From Bacteroidaceae bacterium (GTDB lineage: Bacteria > Bacteroidota > Bacteroidia > Bacteroidales > Bacteroidaceae): a DNA stretch of 35,901 bases. The DNA is taken from the NCBI GenBank assembly GCA_017554605.1, contig JAFZIA010000008.1:1-35901 (forward strand), given 5' to 3'. The translations under genes were made by a program, and so were the position numbers. Below are positions 34,127 to 35,901 of this stretch, piece after piece; positions within the stretch are counted from its first letter, which is position 1; the number at the start of each line of letters is the position of its first letter. The notes under the pieces are model-generated. The model did no database searches. It worked only from the letters and a program-made list of their open reading frames with translations, and had not been told where the DNA came from.

Positions 34127-35629
34127 ATGAAAAATTTCAGAACAATTCTTGCAGCAGTCCTTATGCTTTGCTGCGCGACATTGAGTGCCCACGACTTTGA
34201 AGTTGAAGGCATCTATTACAACATTTTATCCGAAGAAGATAGAACAGTTGAAGTTACTTACAAAGGAAGTTACAGCGGCGAATATTCTGGGGAATATAGC
34301 GGCAATGTGGCAATCCCTGCAAATGTCACTTACGAGGGTACAACTTACAGCGTAACAACGATTGGAGAAGAGGCGTTCTACGATTGCAATTACCTTACAA
34401 GTATAGAAATACCCAACAGCGTAACAACAATTGGAGAAATTGGAAAAAGCGCGTTCTGCGGTTGCGATGGCCTTACAAGCATTGTAGTGGCAGAGGATAA
34501 CACCATCTATGATAGTCGCGAGGATTGCAATGCTATTATTGAGACTGCAACAAATACACTTATCACAGGTTGTAAAAATACAGTAATCCCTAACAGCGTA
34601 ACAACAATTGGAGCTTCTGCGTTCTGCGGTTGCTGGTATCTTACAAGTATAGAAATACCCAACAGCGTAACAACAATTGGAGAAAGCGCGTTCGAATTTT
34701 GCAATTACCTTACAAGTATAGAAATACCCAACAGCGTAACAACAATTGGAGATCGCGCGTTCGAATATTGCAGCAGCCTTACAAGCATAGAAATACCCAA
34801 CAGCGTAACAACTATTGGAGATAACGCGTTCTATCAATGCAACAGGCTTACAAGTGTAACATCACTTATCAGCGCCAATGAATTATTTTCAATAGGAAAT
34901 AATGTATTCAAAGGGGTTGATAAAAACGCTTGTACTCTTTATGTACCCTACGGAGCAAAGGAGACATACGCAGCAACCGACGGCTGGAACGAATATACAA
35001 ATATTGTAGAAATAAAAGGCTACGACCTTACCGTATCGGCTGCAAACTACGCTACACTTTATTTGGATTATAACGCAACAATCCCCGAGGGAGTTGAGGT
35101 TTACACCGCAAGCACCGTAGACGGCAACCGCCTTATGATGCAAGAGGTAACAGGTATACTGCCCGCAAACACAGGTGTAATTGTGAGAGCAGAGCAAGGC
35201 ACATATACATTTGAGCAAACCTTTGAGAAAGTTGATGCTATTGAGAGTAACCTCTTGCGCGGTTCTGTCGAGGACGTGTATATCACCCCCGCAAAAGATG
35301 CAAAATACTACGTTCTTGCGATGAAGGACGGCGTTGTTGGAATGTACGAGGACGCGCTCAGCGGCGGTACATTCAAGAACAATGCCCACAAAGCATACTT
35401 GGTACTGGGCGAGAAGAACCTGGGCATCTACGACGAGGAGGTTGACACCGAGGACCCCGGAATGCAGCTCAGCAACAGCTACTACTTCGACTTTGGCGGC
35501 ACAACGGCTATAGACCCAGTTGTTACCGAGGTTAACGACAACATTTACTACGACCTCAGCGGCCGTCGCGTAGAGAATCCCGTACAAGGCATTTACATTG
35601 TTAATGGTAAAAAGAGATTGGTAAAGTAA
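34127..35629 (+). CDS. BspA-like leucine-rich-repeat surface protein with T9SS-like tail
   Basis: The start chosen is the ATG at 34127 (MKNFRTILAAVLMLCCATLSA), giving a Sec signal peptide of about 21 residues; 15 upstream codons are probably not translated. The product is 500 residues. Residues 47-59 have a YSGE tandem repeat. Residues about 75-260 form LRR_5 repeats of 23 residues (SVTTIGESAFEFCNYLTSIE), one with an insertion (YDSREDCNAIIETATNTL) typical of BspA proteins. A beta-rich domain follows, and the last ~29 residues (YYDLSGRRVENPVQGIYIV) resemble a T9SS tail. Probably a surface adhesin. Confidence 0.85.
   Translation: MKNFRTILAAVLMLCCATLSAHDFEVEGIYYNILSEEDRTVEVTYKGSYSGEYSGEYSGNVAIPANVTYEGTTYSVTTIGEEAFYDCNYLTSIEIPNSVTTIGEIGKSAFCGCDGLTSIVVAEDNTIYDSREDCNAIIETATNTLITGCKNTVIPNSVTTIGASAFCGCWYLTSIEIPNSVTTIGESAFEFCNYLTSIEIPNSVTTIGDRAFEYCSSLTSIEIPNSVTTIGDNAFYQCNRLTSVTSLISANELFSIGNNVFKGVDKNACTLYVPYGAKETYAATDGWNEYTNIVEIKGYDLTVSAANYATLYLDYNATIPEGVEVYTASTVDGNRLMMQEVTGILPANTGVIVRAEQGTYTFEQTFEKVDAIESNLLRGSVEDVYITPAKDAKYYVLAMKDGVVGMYEDALSGGTFKNNAHKAYLVLGEKNLGIYDEEVDTEDPGMQLSNSYYFDFGGTTAIDPVVTEVNDNIYYDLSGRRVENPVQGIYIVNGKKRLVK
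34349..34870 (+). repeat. Near-identical 69-bp tandem repeats within the LRR gene
   Basis: The motif AGCGTAACAAC recurs at 34349, 34418, 34595, 34664, 34733 and 34802. Spacing is exactly 69 bp except where one unit holds a 108-bp insertion. Units encode 23-residue leucine-rich repeats and are nearly identical in DNA, far more than needed for the protein fold. This favours expansion or contraction by slippage or recombination. Confidence 0.9.
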
Positions 35630-35663
35630 AAAACTTAACGATATAAATTTAAACAGCTTCTTA
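35627..35663. repeat. 37-bp exact repeat, copy 2
   Basis: Identical to 102-138 and in the same orientation. Its first three bases are the TAA stop of the LRR protein gene; the rest is 3' untranslated sequence upstream of the terminator. Confidence 0.8.
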
Positions 35664-35675
35664 CTATAACAGATT

Positions 35676-35716
35676 ATCCGCGAGCCTTTTCTTCATCGAA
35701 GGGCTCGCGGATTTTT
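35676..35716 (+). terminator. Intrinsic terminator of the LRR surface-protein gene
   Basis: A perfect 11-bp G/C-rich stem (ATCCGCGAGCC, 35676-35686, with 35702-35712) is followed by a T5 tract. It lies 47 nt past the stop codon. A second, imperfect hairpin (CAAACT...AGTTTG, about 35717-35746) follows directly. Confidence 0.88.
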
Positions 35717-35761
35717 CAAACTCCTCAGTCACTACGTGAGAGTTTGCCTTCGGCGGATTTT

Positions 35762-35901
35762 GGTTCAGTAGAAATTTACTGTGGATAACAATTCTTTCAA
35801 CCACCTTCCCGGTGTTATTTTACGGCTATTCTCTCGTTGTAGTATTTTCTTCTGCTTTCTTTTTTTGCGAAAAAAAGAAACAAAAAACCTTGCACAAAAG
35901 A
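35762..35901. repeat. Direct repeat of at least 140 bp, copy 2 (cut by window end)
   Basis: Matches 31689-31828 with one mismatch and runs to the last base, so its true right end is unseen. With copy 1 it flanks a 4.07-kb segment carrying most of the long intergenic region, rarA and the LRR protein gene. Confidence 0.9.

Noticed and set aside
34226-34837. 203-residue minus-strand ORF with cysteine-rich repeats
   Set aside because: It is the antisense shadow of the 69-bp LRR repeats; the regular Cys/Tyr pattern only mirrors the plus-strand repeat.
34349-34870. CRISPR-like regular spacing
   Set aside because: The repeats are contiguous coding units of an LRR protein without unique spacers, and no cas gene is present.
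102-35663. 37-bp repeats as attachment sites of an integrated element spanning the window
   Set aside because: The interval holds core genes such as prfB, recR, priA and rarA, and no integrase or transfer gene.

Overview
The window comes from a Bacteroidales-type (Bacteroidetes) chromosome. The main support is a complete type IX secretion (T9SS) core operon of a PorP/SprF-like protein followed by gldK, gldL, gldM and gldN. BspA-type leucine-rich-repeat surface proteins, C-terminal tails resembling T9SS sorting domains, Bacteroidetes-style promoters (TTTG, 19-21 nt, TAnnTTTG) and mostly absent Shine-Dalgarno sequences agree with this. There is no sign of a prophage, integrated plasmid or CRISPR array. 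Most genes are core genome. The accessory material is surface-protein genes and dispersed repeats.

Layout from left to right. 1-3.0 kb (+): an FHA-domain protein with a zinc ribbon, a PP2C phosphatase and a VanZ-like membrane protein. 3.0-4.7 kb (-): prfB (RF2) and a CYTH-domain protein. 4.8-6.7 kb (+): an M20 deacylase of the ArgE type and a SUMF1-domain lipoprotein. 6.8-8.8 kb (-): gmd and fcl, the two-step pathway to GDP-L-fucose. 9.1-9.3 kb (-): two identical tRNA-Asp genes. 9.4-12.2 kb (-): recR, a small membrane protein, a GT2 glycosyltransferase and a GNAT acetyltransferase. 12.3-14.1 kb (+): engB and a thioredoxin-fold lipoprotein. 14.1-16.4 kb (-): priA. 16.5-23.2 kb (-): an apparent operon of three large exported proteins and a 55-residue small protein, preceded by a ~440-nt structured leader. 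23.7-25.6 kb (-): an MscS-family channel and an outer-membrane beta-barrel protein. 25.7-31.6 kb (-): the T9SS operon. 31.6-32.6 kb: non-coding and repeat-rich. 32.7-33.9 kb (-): rarA. 34.1-35.6 kb (+): a second BspA-like protein with near-identical 69-bp repeats.

The machinery and its likely cargo lie close together. The T9SS core operon is about 2.5 kb from the surface-protein operon, and two products of that operon plus the protein at 34.1 kb end in tails resembling T9SS sorting domains. One product combines InlB-like repeats, a cohesin-like domain and a dockerin-like domain.

The most unusual feature is the leader of the surface operon (about 23615 to 23180, minus strand). A central segment is complementary to both an upstream and a downstream copy of a ~29-nt direct repeat, so two mutually exclusive stems of similar size are possible. 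This resembles an attenuator or riboswitch-like switch, and no known class was recognised. Also notable are a direct repeat of at least 140 bp flanking the rarA-LRR segment, a recurrent promoter box including a TAnCTTCG variant, and a 37-bp exact repeat near both ends of the window. All calls come from reading the sequence; no database search was possible.
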